A stretch of DNA of 64,000 bases. Source: Lichenostomus cassidix (lineage: Eukaryota; Chordata; Aves; Passeriformes; Meliphagidae). The notes beneath the pieces were generated by a model. It saw only the letters and a program-made list of their open reading frames with translations, ran no database searches and was not told the DNA's origin. Of this stretch, positions 49,330 through 60,430 are shown piece by piece. The translations under genes and the position numbers were made by a program. Every line of letters begins with the position of its first letter. Position 1 is the first letter of the stretch. The stretch is taken from NCBI GenBank assembly GCA_008360975.2, contig CM039182.1, forward strand, positions 89,177,405-89,241,404. Reading direction: 5' to 3'.

Positions 49330-49760
49330 CGTGTGACCATGGATTTTTATTATAATAACATAGCATATATGATAATGCTCTAGCATTCAAAATAATCCAA
49401 AATAATATGAAAATAATGAAGTAATAATTGCCCTCTTTACACATGGTACTTATGTAATTATTACAGGATAAACTGATCTCATTTAAATTACCTATTTGAT
49501 TATGTAATGTATGCTTTGTGAGATAGTGTTACCCAGTCCATTTATGTGTCCGTTTTGATTGACATCACTTTCACACTAACTACTTTCCTTCAGTATTCAG
49601 CTGAAATAGACTAAATTCATCATGCACTGAATGGAAACTTAAGAATAAGTGTTTAGATAATTGGGCATCAGGGATTCTTGGAAGTCTTTATTATGTGAGA
49701 GTGCCCAAATAACATCTGTTCCTACATTCCTGTTATTCAGAGTTGCTTTGTAGTTATTAG
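49330..49760. other. Candidate conserved noncoding element
   Basis: Contains a PBX/MEIS-type TGATTGACAT (49556-49565), TATGTAATTATTACAGGATA and several TAAT cores in repeat-free sequence. Of the flagged stretches, this one looks most like a developmental enhancer. No alignment could be made. Confidence 0.25.
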
Positions 49761-51270
49761 GTCTTCAGGGACATCAGAAGCAAGAAACAAAGATATGCTG
49801 AATAAAATCCACTTTATGTAAAGCCTTTTACACCCATCTAGTTAGTGAATGTGGCCTGGTTTAGGATAAGCCTGAATATCAGTAGAGAGGCGTGACTGGT
49901 TTTTGATACTCAAAAAAACCCGGGTAAGGAATACAGGCAGAAGTTGTTTAGGAGGGTACCAATGCCTAGACATTTGGTGAAACCAAAAGGGAGCCAGCTT
50001 TTTCAAGGATTGTTTCAACATCAGTAATTTTCCCCCAAATACCAGTAATTTCCAGTATATTCTCTAGAGAAGGTCATATCACAGGTTCAAAGGAAATGTA
50101 ATTAAAGATAAAACATAAAAATTAATTGTTTGAGAAAAAAGGAGGACACAGGTATGGCATGAAGGGCCATACTCCTCAGAGATTAGAAGCAGCTAATCAG
50201 TTGTAAAACATCAGTTTACTGGAATTATACCTGTTGTTTATCCCAAACCCAATTTGTTTATATCATAGTTCCTTCCATGGACTAGTTTAATGGTGAATTG
50301 TGGTAGGACAAGTGAGAGATTTGTCTTTCCAGTTGACTGAAGATTAATTTCCGTCATGTCTCAACATTTTGCATGCAATCTTCCCTTCTAATTTTGTTTC
50401 AAGGTTCTACTTTTGAATAGAAATTGTTAATGGTTTTTATTTAGCACTGATTTAGCAACCACTGCTAATGAAGCACACCTTAATCTCCTGAACTTTTGAA
50501 AGCCATCAACAGGTATTCTTAAAGTGTACTGTTCTCAGAAAGTACAACAGCTTTTTTCTCTGTTCTCCTGTTAAAGAGATTGAACACAACTTGGTTTTTA
50601 CTGCATACAATGATACCTGGAATTCAAAGGTAGATTTTTTTCTGTGATGTGATAGCCAAGAGAAAACTGATGAGAAAGGAGGGGCAAAATTGGGTTTTCT
50701 CTGAGAAAAATCAGGCGTATGACATTGTGCTGCTATTAACATTTCTCACAGCATAACCTTAAAATTCAGAGGAGGGGTGACTTTGAAATAATTTAGGAAC
50801 ATGTTCTGTGGCAATATATGGACAGGAAATTGACAGTCAGGCAATCAGTGGTTAAAGAAATGAGTTTTCCATATGTTCCATTTCACTTTAGTGATTTTCA
50901 GCATGCTCCACTTCTATTAACTAATGGTTATACAGAAGCTTTTATCTTTTACCAATATTATCTCAGATGATTACAAAATGAAACTATACTTAAAAACACA
51001 GGAAAAGGAGAGAATTGTTTAATTATAATTCATTCTTAAACAGCAGTGAATAAATATATATGAAATTAAAATTCACAGGCTTAGGAATTCAGAGGATCTT
51101 TTTCCAATTTTTTTTTTTTTGGTAGAACACCTCTTTTTTTAATTAATGAAAGATTAAAACCTAATTGTCATTCCAAAGTTAAAGTATTGTATCATGTCTA
51201 AACTACAGTTTTGGATAGCCAGAACACCAAAGCAGGGTTCTTTGCATTTTCACACATATATTACCATTTA
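49761..51270. other. Unique AT-rich noncoding sequence
   Basis: No gene was recognised. A T13 run lies at 51108-51120. Confidence 0.5.
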
Positions 51271-51400
51271 TGTTCTGGTCTCTTTTGTGCCACTGGAGAG
51301 TTAAGCTGCATTCCTATGCCTTAGCTTTACTGTCTGTAAAATGGTGATGATAGCACTGACCTCTTTAATTTTTTTACACCCCAAATCCTCTAATTCATTA
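51271..51400 (+). repeat. MIR-like SINE fragment
   Basis: GCCTTAGCTTTACTGTCTGT followed by AAAATGGTGATGATAGCACT and GACCTC matches the sense MIR text cctcagtttcctcatctgtaaaatggggataatag. TTTTGTGCCACTGGAGAGTT upstream agrees with the preceding MIR part. This is the best single MIR match in the plus direction and indicates an old amniote SINE. Confidence 0.55.
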
Positions 51401-54400
51401 AGGTGAGCAGAGGCTGGCAAAACTTGCTCATAGTTGTGAAAGTAGGGGGCTGTGATTTAAGAGTGACCTTGAAGACTTTCCAGGGGCTAACGTGGGTCTG
51501 TGAGAGCAGCTGTACTCAGGATTATGTAAATGCCTAAAACAGATGTCTGTATGGTAGTAAACCACCAGCATGAAAGCTAGGCAGCAATAAGGAAAGCTAA
51601 GGAAGTAGTGATGAACTGAGTCTAGAGCTGCTCCCAGCTCTGTCCGCCTGTGCCACAAATTCACTGGGCAACAGAGAGACTCCAGCCCTGGAGGGGGCAG
51701 AGGGGAGGTCAGTCCCTAGATCTGTGGTTCCCTGATGGGAACACAGCCTCTTCACATCATCTAGTCCCTAGCAGTGGCTTCTCAAACTCTTCTCCTCACC
51801 TAATTTTCAGCACAGCATTAGATACAACGATAGTTAGAATCTAGTGGTCCTTGCCCTTCCTACAGGGCTGTGTTATAACCTGCTAATTAGTTATATAAAC
51901 ATACTTGTTATCATCTTCACCAACGGCAGTCACATGTCAGTCTTCCATTGAAGTCTCTACAGACCAATAAATAAAATCTGCTTCTAAGTTAATAGTTTAT
52001 AATAAATTTTAGCCAGTATGTCATTGAAAACAATGTTACATTGAAATTAATGTAACAAAATTAATGTTAACAAAACATTGAAATTAATGTTATTCATATT
52101 TGCTTTTACCAAACTGGAGATAATATAACGTGGGATTTCTGTGTATTTCCTCCCTAACTACTGTTCTGATTTTGTTTCTTACTTGCTTACTCCAGATGTT
52201 CCGAACCCTTTGGCAATGGCTACAAATTTTGGTGAAGTGGTCCCTCTCTGTTTTCCACTGCTTTTCTGTTAATTTTAATAAGTTGCTGATAAAGTCTGTA
52301 AAGAAGAACTGCTCAGAATAATAATTTCTTCTGAACATCCCTGACTGAAAGTAAGGAAAAAAAGGAAGAAAGGAAGCAGATTTTAAGTACTGTTTCTCCT
52401 GCAGTCTGTCACCCTCTTCAGTATCCACAATGTGTCATGAACCTCATGAGATATGAAAAGATCACTTGCGCTTTGTGCATGATTAAAAAATGCAAGGAAT
52501 TTCCTGTAAAGAAATAACTATAGCTTTCTGTAGAATTTAATTTCTGGAGCCCAAAATTCAGATATGCTTTTGGATGGAATTTTGTTCCCATTTAGTATCA
52601 AATGATGGTACGATAAGCCTAAACCTTATATTCTTTTCTTTTCAATAGGAATTTATTCTGTTAAGAAGTTGTGAAAAAACCCTGTGAAATAAACAATGGG
52701 ATGTGTTACATTATTAAAATGATTATTTACAGCTTCTGAAAACAGCCTGGTTTTAAATTCATGCCTCCTACTGAGGTATTTTCTATACATTCAACGGAAC
52801 CTTTTCCAAAGATGTTTTTCTTTTTCTTCTTCTGAAGTAGTTATAAAGACATTATTTCAAATTATTTGCCAATAAGACTATAATTATAAAAAGCTATCAG
52901 ACTGCTTTCCATAATCCACTGATTTACTCAAAAATTCAGTTGCTTTGTATCTGGTTTCTGCTTATAATTTGTACACCAACAGTGTGTAAAAATGTGCAGC
53001 TTTCCTTCTATCTGCATCTCTCCAGCTTTTCATAAGTGTCTCTGTCTGTGTTATTGTTAAAGGGAAAAATATTCTTTACTGTCTTTTTCTTTAAAAAAAA
53101 AAAGTAATTTAAATCCTTCCACATTAGATAGAAAATATTCCAGCCCTTGATAGAGGTGCTGGTACAGATAAAATCCAAACCAAGATGCACGTGAACATTA
53201 TTGGATTTATTGCTTTCTATCTATCTGATCTCCTTCCTTCCTTTTGATATAAAGGTATTTGATTGAGACCTATAATTGTAAATATTTTTTGATATTCTGA
53301 TTATTTGAGGGTTTTTCAAAGTATTGCACACTTTGAAGTATTTAAAAATATATTTAATAAACTTCTAAAGATCTAATACTTAAATATTAGGTATTTATGC
53401 CATAGAATTTTGTTATTTTCCAGTGAAACAGCATTCATTTAACCCTGAGTTTACTGATCTAGTGGTATTACCATGATATCCCAATGATTTTAGCTCATAC
53501 CCTAGAACTGTAAAAATGGTAAGCAATAAAGTCAGGTATTTACACCAATGATTTGTGTCCTTAAGACAAAATGGTGTGCACATATATTTAAGCTTAGGAG
53601 ATCTACGGTATCTCTTAGTAATTTTGAAATATTGCAATTGCCATGTTAGATCTAATGGTGCAGCTTAATTACAAGCTAATGGGACAAAAGCATAATTTCT
53701 GTATCTGTTTTAGGTTGTGCATAATATTCCTGATGTATGTAGTTCTGTTATGAATTATCTTTGGACACAAATTCTTTCAGATGTGACAGGTCAGATTATA
53801 CATTCAGTACAATTTTTGCTTGGTAGACTGTCATGAAGTAAAGAGAACAGTGGGTACCTTCTGAATGCAAAATTATTTAACCTGATGATTTATAATATTT
53901 TTTTAATTAGTTCACCTTTGATTTCAATAAATAATCCTTGATGAAATGAGAATCTGTCCCGTCTTCATGTTCTTAGTTAAAGAAACAGTTCTTCTAATTT
54001 CCATTGTAGATTTAAAAAATACTGAAATTAATTGACTTCACTTGGCCAGGTCTCTTCCAATGTTAAAAGTTCATACAAGTATTTTGTCATGTCTCAGAAG
54101 AATGCAAGATTTATCTCTAATAAATACCATCATGGTTTTGGAGCAGAAAGACAGATGTAGTCCAAACCAGTTTACCTCATGTCCATTCCTTACCCTAACT
54201 CAAACGAAAGATTCTTGTGCTTTGCTTTCCGGAATGGGCAGAAATGAGGTGAATTGGAGCACCATACCAAACCACAAATGTGTCCTTGAAACTTTCCTTC
54301 AGGTAAAGGTGGCACTGAGGGCATGGAGCTGCTCTAATTTTCATGTTGTTACAGTGGTTGCAAAATGACTCTTTCCCTTGTTAAAATGGCCAAATGAAAT

Positions 54401-54611
54401 TACCCTCCTCCATTTCTTTTTTGTTTTTTTTTTTTTCTGTCTCATATTACTGAGGCTGATAGAGGTGAGGATTTAGGCTTTAAAATGTACAGTAACTGAA
54501 CCATTTCATCTTAACACTCATCAGAGTAAAGAAGTGTGCATTTTTCCCCCGGAAAAAAGAATGGTTGCAGAAGGTATGCAATTTAGCAGCAAAATATACT
54601 TAAAAAAAATT
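51401..54611. other. Unique AT-rich noncoding sequence
   Basis: No gene was recognised. It holds a small repeat cluster at 52034-52090, an A11 run near 53094-53104 and a T13 run at 54424-54436. Confidence 0.5.
52034..52090. repeat. Local direct and inverted repeat cluster
   Basis: The 15-base word CATTGAAATTAATGT occurs exactly at 52039-52053 and 52076-52090. TGTTACATT (52034-52042) is inverted as AATGTAACA (52049-52057). Probably slippage in AT-rich DNA. Confidence 0.7.
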
Positions 54612-54850
54612 CACAGTGTCCTAGAATGCTTTAGGCTGTCAGGGACATTAAAGACCACCAAGTTCCAGCCCTCTGCCATGGGGATGGGCACCTTCCACTA
54701 AACTGGGTTGCTCAAAGCTCCACTCAGTCTGGCTTTCAAGACTTTCAGGGACGGAATGTCCATAGCTTCTCTGGGAAACTTGTTCAAACATCTCACTCCC
54801 CATTTTGAGTATATTGAGACTAAGTGCATAACAAATCTCCATAGGTCTGA
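54612..54850 (-). mobile_element. CR1 LINE 3' tail, minus strand
   Basis: The plus strand reads the antisense CR1 end: TCCTAGAATGCTTTAGGCTG, TCAGGGACATTAAAGACCAC, CCCTCTGCCATGGGGATGGG, GGGTTGCTCAAAGCTCCACT, TTTCAGGGACGGAATGTCCA, and TTCTCTGGGAAACTTGTTC. About 240 bases are recognisable before similarity fades. It is a 5'-truncated and moderately diverged copy, older in appearance than the one at 57366. Confidence 0.75.
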
Positions 54851-57365
54851 TTCAAGAGATTTACTTCTCAGCATCAAAATCATGCTGAATGTTTCTACTT
54901 CTCTCTGCCATTCCTCAGAAACTGGTATAAAATACTTTCCTGTTTTCTATTAAATTGAAGTTGAATGATGCAGAAAACTTCCATCCACACTCAGTCCTAA
55001 GGTTAACACATATCCCTGGTATTTGATGTGGCAGAGCTTTGACTGTAGGCACAATTAGTCTTTCTGAGCCCTCATTGTCTAAAGAGCTTGACCTGATTGG
55101 AGAAGGCAATAAGAAACTATGACTTTCCTTATGATCTTGTACAGCCAAGAAAAGTTCACCTGTTTTAATTTTACACCATGTAGGAGTGTTTTATTTAGCA
55201 AGTATTTTTTGTGCACTGTTTTTCCAAAGCATTTTGAAAAGTAGGGCAGTTTTTCCCTTTGGCAGCATTGTCTCGTCAATAGAATAAGGTTGATATTTAG
55301 GAAAGACTTCTCTCACAGACTCTTTTTCTGATTTTATTCCTTTGTGACTCCAAACCAAGATTTGTGAGTAGCACTTACTCTGAGAATTTAGGCTCTGCTT
55401 AGCCTTGAGTGGATGGGAATAGTTTAAAATACTGAAATATTCAAATAGATACAGCGGAAGTGTGGATATATTTCACTGGCCAAGGAATGCATGCTATCTG
55501 AAATCTCCAAGCCTCACATTCTGAAAAGTGTCATTAAACACTGGAATATTCTCTGACAGGTTGTATAGCTTTCATGTTACATATTTATATCATGCAGCTA
55601 AACCTCCTCTTTGCTCTCAGAACTAGTGGAAAGAATGAAAAATACACAGAAAGAGAAATATTCCCTGCCAGAGTGGAGGGTCAAGCAAAACTAGACTTTT
55701 TTAGACAAAGAAAAGCTGGGATGCTGACAATGTTATCAATTAAATTTCTCCTCCTTTAAATTCTTACTTCTTGATAGGGATGGGGACAAGACACCAGCAT
55801 GACACCAAGAGAAACTCACTGCTGTATGTAGCTGTGATCAAGATGATAATTTGTTAAAGTAACCAGGTATTTCTCAAGCCACTTAAATCCAAAATCCAAA
55901 CTTTGCAAAAACATATTCTGTGGTAAACTTGTTTCTGTAAGGTAGAAGAAACTGAAGAAAAATTGTTAAGTGAACTGTAGCTTATGCCAAGAGTGACAGT
56001 TTGTAATGCTGAGTGTATGTATAGTGAGAGACTGAGATAAGGGAGATAATTCTGCAGAATTAATAGGAAATATTTTTCTTCTATTCATGGCCTCTTTAGT
56101 GAGGTTTCTAACAACAAAGCATAAGTACATATGTGTGCTTTATGTTATGATCTGAATACAGATTACCAACTCATTCAGCATATTTGAGGCACAACTATAT
56201 ATAGTTATAATATCGTCTATCTTGATGAATATAAATTATTTATCTAGCTAATATCTTATTGATATTGCTGATTTTTTTGAAAGTTAACACTTGTTCAAAC
56301 CTTAGAATATTGATAGGCTTGGAACTCAGAGAATATTTTTATTATCTCTGACCCCCTTACTGGGTTGTAAAAATATTTTTCCCTATACACAAGATTTCAA
56401 ATATTCATTTGATTTTGAGACAAAATAAAATAGATGCAGATATTAAGAAAAATGAAACCCAGGGTGAAAATCTATAAGAGTTATACTAAATACTGCTCCA
56501 TCACCCCTGTTCTTTCTCTCCATAAATTTTTGGTTTCTTCTCTTTATCCGATCCTAAGGTGAAATTTGTGTTCAATATTTTCTGGAAGTGATGTCAATGG
56601 TTATTCTCTGAGTGTTGATGGAACAAATTAAAAGTGTCCTGATTCTCAAAAGTCCATAATGTGCAGATACTCTTATTTATATATGCAGGACTTGGTGGAT
56701 TCTCAGCAATTTTAGAAATCTTTCCATTAAAGTAGGAAATTTTGTCACGTGAAGAAATTATTAGTTAAAACTGTTTCCTTTTGAATCCAACATCTGAAAC
56801 TGTGCTATTTGCCATTCCTGCTTCTGAAACTGTAGACTTTATCTCCTCTAAGTCTATAGTTTTAACCCTTTTTCGCTTTCTGCTTTCCACTCATGTACCT
56901 TCTCCATCTTTCTAGTTGCTCAAAATGCTACACCTAAGACCACGTGTTCAGCTACTATTATCACAAAAAAATATTTTCTCAGGCTGTACACTGTAATCCA
57001 AGCTGTTATTCTGCAATGACAGTCAACACAGTTTTACCAATAAAGATATCTTACCTACATTCTTTTTCCCCAGGATTTCTTTATATACACATTGGAAAAT
57101 TAGCCTTTAGATGATCGGGGCTTTTTGCCCTCTCAGATTCAAATGCCCATTGTCTTCTTCCCATTTCCCCATAATTCTTCTGTTCCCTTTTTGCTTCAAA
57201 TGCTTTTCAATGCTTTTGTCAGTTTTCTTTTGCTGATGCCGACAGTGATTGTGTCTTCACACCTTTAGTAGTGGAGGTAATATATGAAGTTGTACAGTCG
57301 TCAGGGGGAAGGATTTTGTTTTACAGAGAAGTTTGGAATGCTGTGGACATTTAAAATCAAGCATG
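54851..57365. other. Unique AT-rich noncoding sequence
   Basis: No gene was recognised. A 14-base perfect palindrome AACTATATATAGTT lies at 56193-56206. Bases 56820-57260 are T/C-skewed and may be very old LINE sequence, but no block could be matched. Confidence 0.45.
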
Positions 57366-57660
57366 GAATCATAGAATGGTTTGGGTTGGAAGGGACTTTA
57401 AAGATCATCTAGCTCTAACCCCCCTGCCATGGGCTGAGACACCTTTCACCAGAACAAGTTGCTCAAAGCCTTATTCAGACTTCCAGGGATGGGGTATCCA
57501 GAATTCTCTGACCATATTGTTCCAGTGTCTCACCACCCTCAGGGTAAAGAATTTCTTCTCAATATCCAATATAAATCTACCCTCCTTCTGTGTGAAACCA
57601 TTCCTTCCTGTCCTGTCATGACATGCTCTTGTAAATAGTCTCTCTCAAAATACTTTCCAA
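57366..57660 (-). mobile_element. CR1 LINE 3' end, minus strand
   Basis: The clearest CR1 in the window. The plus strand begins AATCATAGAATGGTTTGGGT, continues TTGGAAGGGACTTTAAAGAT, CATCTAGCTCTAACCCCCCT, GCCATGGGCTGAGACACC, AAGTTGCTCAAAGCCTTATT and TCTCACCACCCTCAGGGTAA, and ends near ATGCTCTTGTAAATAGTCTC. All blocks are in consensus order, so the element is about 295 bases of CR1 3' untranslated region on the minus strand. Low divergence suggests a fairly young avian CR1 subfamily. Confidence 0.92.
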
Positions 57661-59979
57661 AAGCACATAATGAAGGCAGAACTGTATTAACTTTTTGTAA
57701 AAACAAGACAAAATACTTCACCATTATATGCATGAAAAATCTCCACCCATCTACTCTGTTTTCTGCATCCATGGAACAGTCCTAGACGCCTCATTAATTG
57801 CAATAAAACCTTATATTTATAAAAACAGTATGGACCATAAAAAATTATATCTCATTTGGATTGTCAGAAAGTTTAAATTTATGTTTTAAAAAATGCTGCA
57901 GAATTCAAAAATCAGTATTTCCTGCTATGTATGGAACAAGTAGTGAATTCAATTATTTGAGATACAATTTCTCAGGATTGCATCAAATGTGTGAACTACT
58001 GCAAATAATTTTTTGACCACTCTAATTTTGTCCATGTTATTTATTTATTTATTTAATAGCAAATTTTAGACAAGAATCAAGAGTTTTTAACTACACATAA
58101 ATATGTATCTTCTAGCACAATATGACCTTGATATGACTTGGGACTTTATAACTGTTATTAATAGCAATAGTAAATGATAGGACTATCACCAATACTTGCA
58201 GGAAATTGAAACACACTGACTGAATTCAGCTTGGTTATTTTAACACACTTTAGTCCCACATTGTCTTATAACTCATATTAATTTCAGAGTGGTGTTTTAT
58301 TCTGCCAGTGTTGCTGTGAGAGTACATCTTGGCCACCTTTCTGATGAGTCACACTTCTGGTTCCATAGAGCAAATAGATTGACAAAAAGAGATGTGTATT
58401 ACATGTCTCTTTCTGGTTTATTTTGTTCCTGTTAGTTGCATGGAGTTAAAGTGCAATGTAATTATGTGTTATATGTAATTATAACCATATTTTGATTAAA
58501 GGACTGTATTTTTCTAGCAGGAAAATCACACTGCTCTCTTGAATATGTCAGCACAGGCTAGAAAAGAATAGATTTTTTTGCTAACTACTTCAGATTCAGG
58601 AGTTATGGGCTGATGGGACTCTCTGTTCAAACTCTCTACTGCTACATGCAGTAGGACTCCTTGGAAGAAAATTACCTGAATTATGAAGCTCAGAAGGAAA
58701 AAAAAAAAGGGCAAAGAACATATAGGTGCAGCACTTTTTTTATCTAGGTAGATGCATGCATATTTTAGTTATCTGTGTTTTCAGTACATTTAGTTAATTT
58801 CCTAATAGCCTGAGTTTTATGTGACTTGCTGCTTCATATTGCATAGCTAAAAAACCAGATAAATAATTAGACAGTACTTTAACTGTAGACTGTTGAAAAG
58901 TATGGGAGCAGGGTAGAAAGCGAAGGTCTTGACTCATAGAAAGAAACAAACAAAATAGGAGACCTTCACTGTTAAAGTACCATACAGAATGTACACAGTG
59001 TGCTAGAGGAACAAAGGACCTGGGCCCACAGTTAGACAAGACTGCAGACGATTGAGATTCAAGTATAGTTGATGAATATCAGACCAGAGGATTCTGTCAG
59101 AGCCCCAACAGGTTGCTGTCATCATAATTTTCAGGGAAACTACTGGAACACAACAAACAATAATCCACTGTGGTGTTTCAGAAAACCTTCAAGTAAAGAG
59201 TGTTTTGCTGTTCAAGTAAGCAACACTTATGTTTCTAATGTTAAGCTGCATTATCTCATGTCGCAGAAAAATTATTTGCCTGCTGCTCTTTCTGCTACCA
59301 AAGCTTGTTAATCAAAACCTCCCCAAAAATCATATTTACTCGAATTCAAATTAAATTGAAAATAACAGAAACCTTCTTGTTAGTGGAAGAGCATGTTAAA
59401 AAATGACATAGACCTGTAAAATCTATGACATGAAAATGCCTTCCAGAGCATTTGTCACTACAAAGCCACAATAAGCTTCCATTACCTTTGTCATACCATT
59501 TCACAAAACCTTAAAAATGCTACTTATAAGAGTCTTGAAAGTTAATTTTGAATGAATCTTGGATGTACAGTAACAAAACAAAAATAACACACCACCAAAA
59601 CTAAATGAAATTTTGTGAAACCTGGGGGAACTAGGTGATTTCCATAACATAATCTCAAAGGATGACAGCAGAATTGCTTCCTTTAGCCTTTTTAACTCTT
59701 CCTGTCACGACAGTAATTTATAGAAGTCATACAGGAAGTAGAACTGGAGCTCTTTGCTACGTTGTTTTGCTAGGTCTTAAAAATTATTATCATAGGGCCT
59801 GCCTGAATTCTAAGTATTGAAACAATAATATTGCTTAAGTTAGCTTTGATATTTTCCTGTAACCTTTGTTAATAAATTGTTCTCTACAGTAGTGGCTGTG
59901 AACTGTTAAATCACTGAAATTGATAAGTTTTATTGAATCTGCTCACTTGTAAGGAACCAGGTTTTCTTTTAATTACCCA
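57661..59979. other. Unique AT-rich noncoding sequence
   Basis: No gene was recognised. It contains (TTTA)n at 58037-58056 and a repeated ATGTAATTAT word at 58456-58465 and 58473-58482. Confidence 0.5.
58037..58056. repeat. (TTTA)n microsatellite, short
   Basis: About four to five TTTA units ending in TTTAATAG. Confidence 0.8.
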
Positions 59980-60430
59980 CAGGATGGGTCCCAGATGCTT
60001 AGTCCGTGTTTGCTCTGCATGCAGATCTGGTGTTGCCATCATTGGGATTCCAGGGAGAGCAGGATTGCAGAGGAGATCCTCACAGCAGATAAGGAAGTGC
60101 AGTGCAGCCTGAGAATTTTTCTTTCAAAAGGGGTAGTGTATTTAGAGGGGGAGAAAAAGCAAGAAAAGCCAATTAGACTCTCCTGCATTGATTGGGAGAG
60201 AGAGAACATAAGGAGAGAGAAGAAACTATGCTTTCTTTTTTTCCAGTTTTCTTACTCATTTAAACAGCACAATGAGTCAATGCCACTCGGGTTTGAGACT
60301 GCATTGCATGCACATCTGCTTGAACAGACTTGATGCAGTCCTTGTGCTTCCTGGCTTGAGCTGACTGCTGTAACTCACACCTCTTTAGCTGCCTGCCTGT
60401 GCCCTGCCAGGTGCATTGCTAGAGCATATT
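59980..60430. other. GC-richer block of unknown nature
   Basis: This block is less AT-rich than its surroundings. It begins after a polypyrimidine/CAG acceptor-like sequence (TTTTAATTACCCACAG, ending at 59981) and has a 112-codon plus frame (59995-60333) without recognisable domains. It might be a noncoding RNA exon or an old unrecognised repeat. There is no donor site or partner exon that I can defend. Confidence 0.2.

Noticed and set aside
54612..54850. Short overlapping frames on both strands in this stretch as coding
   Set aside because: They translate CR1 3' untranslated sequence, which does not code for protein.
59995..60333. 112-codon open frame on the plus strand
   Set aside because: It was kept only as part of a composition anomaly. 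No domain, no defended exon border on the 3' side.
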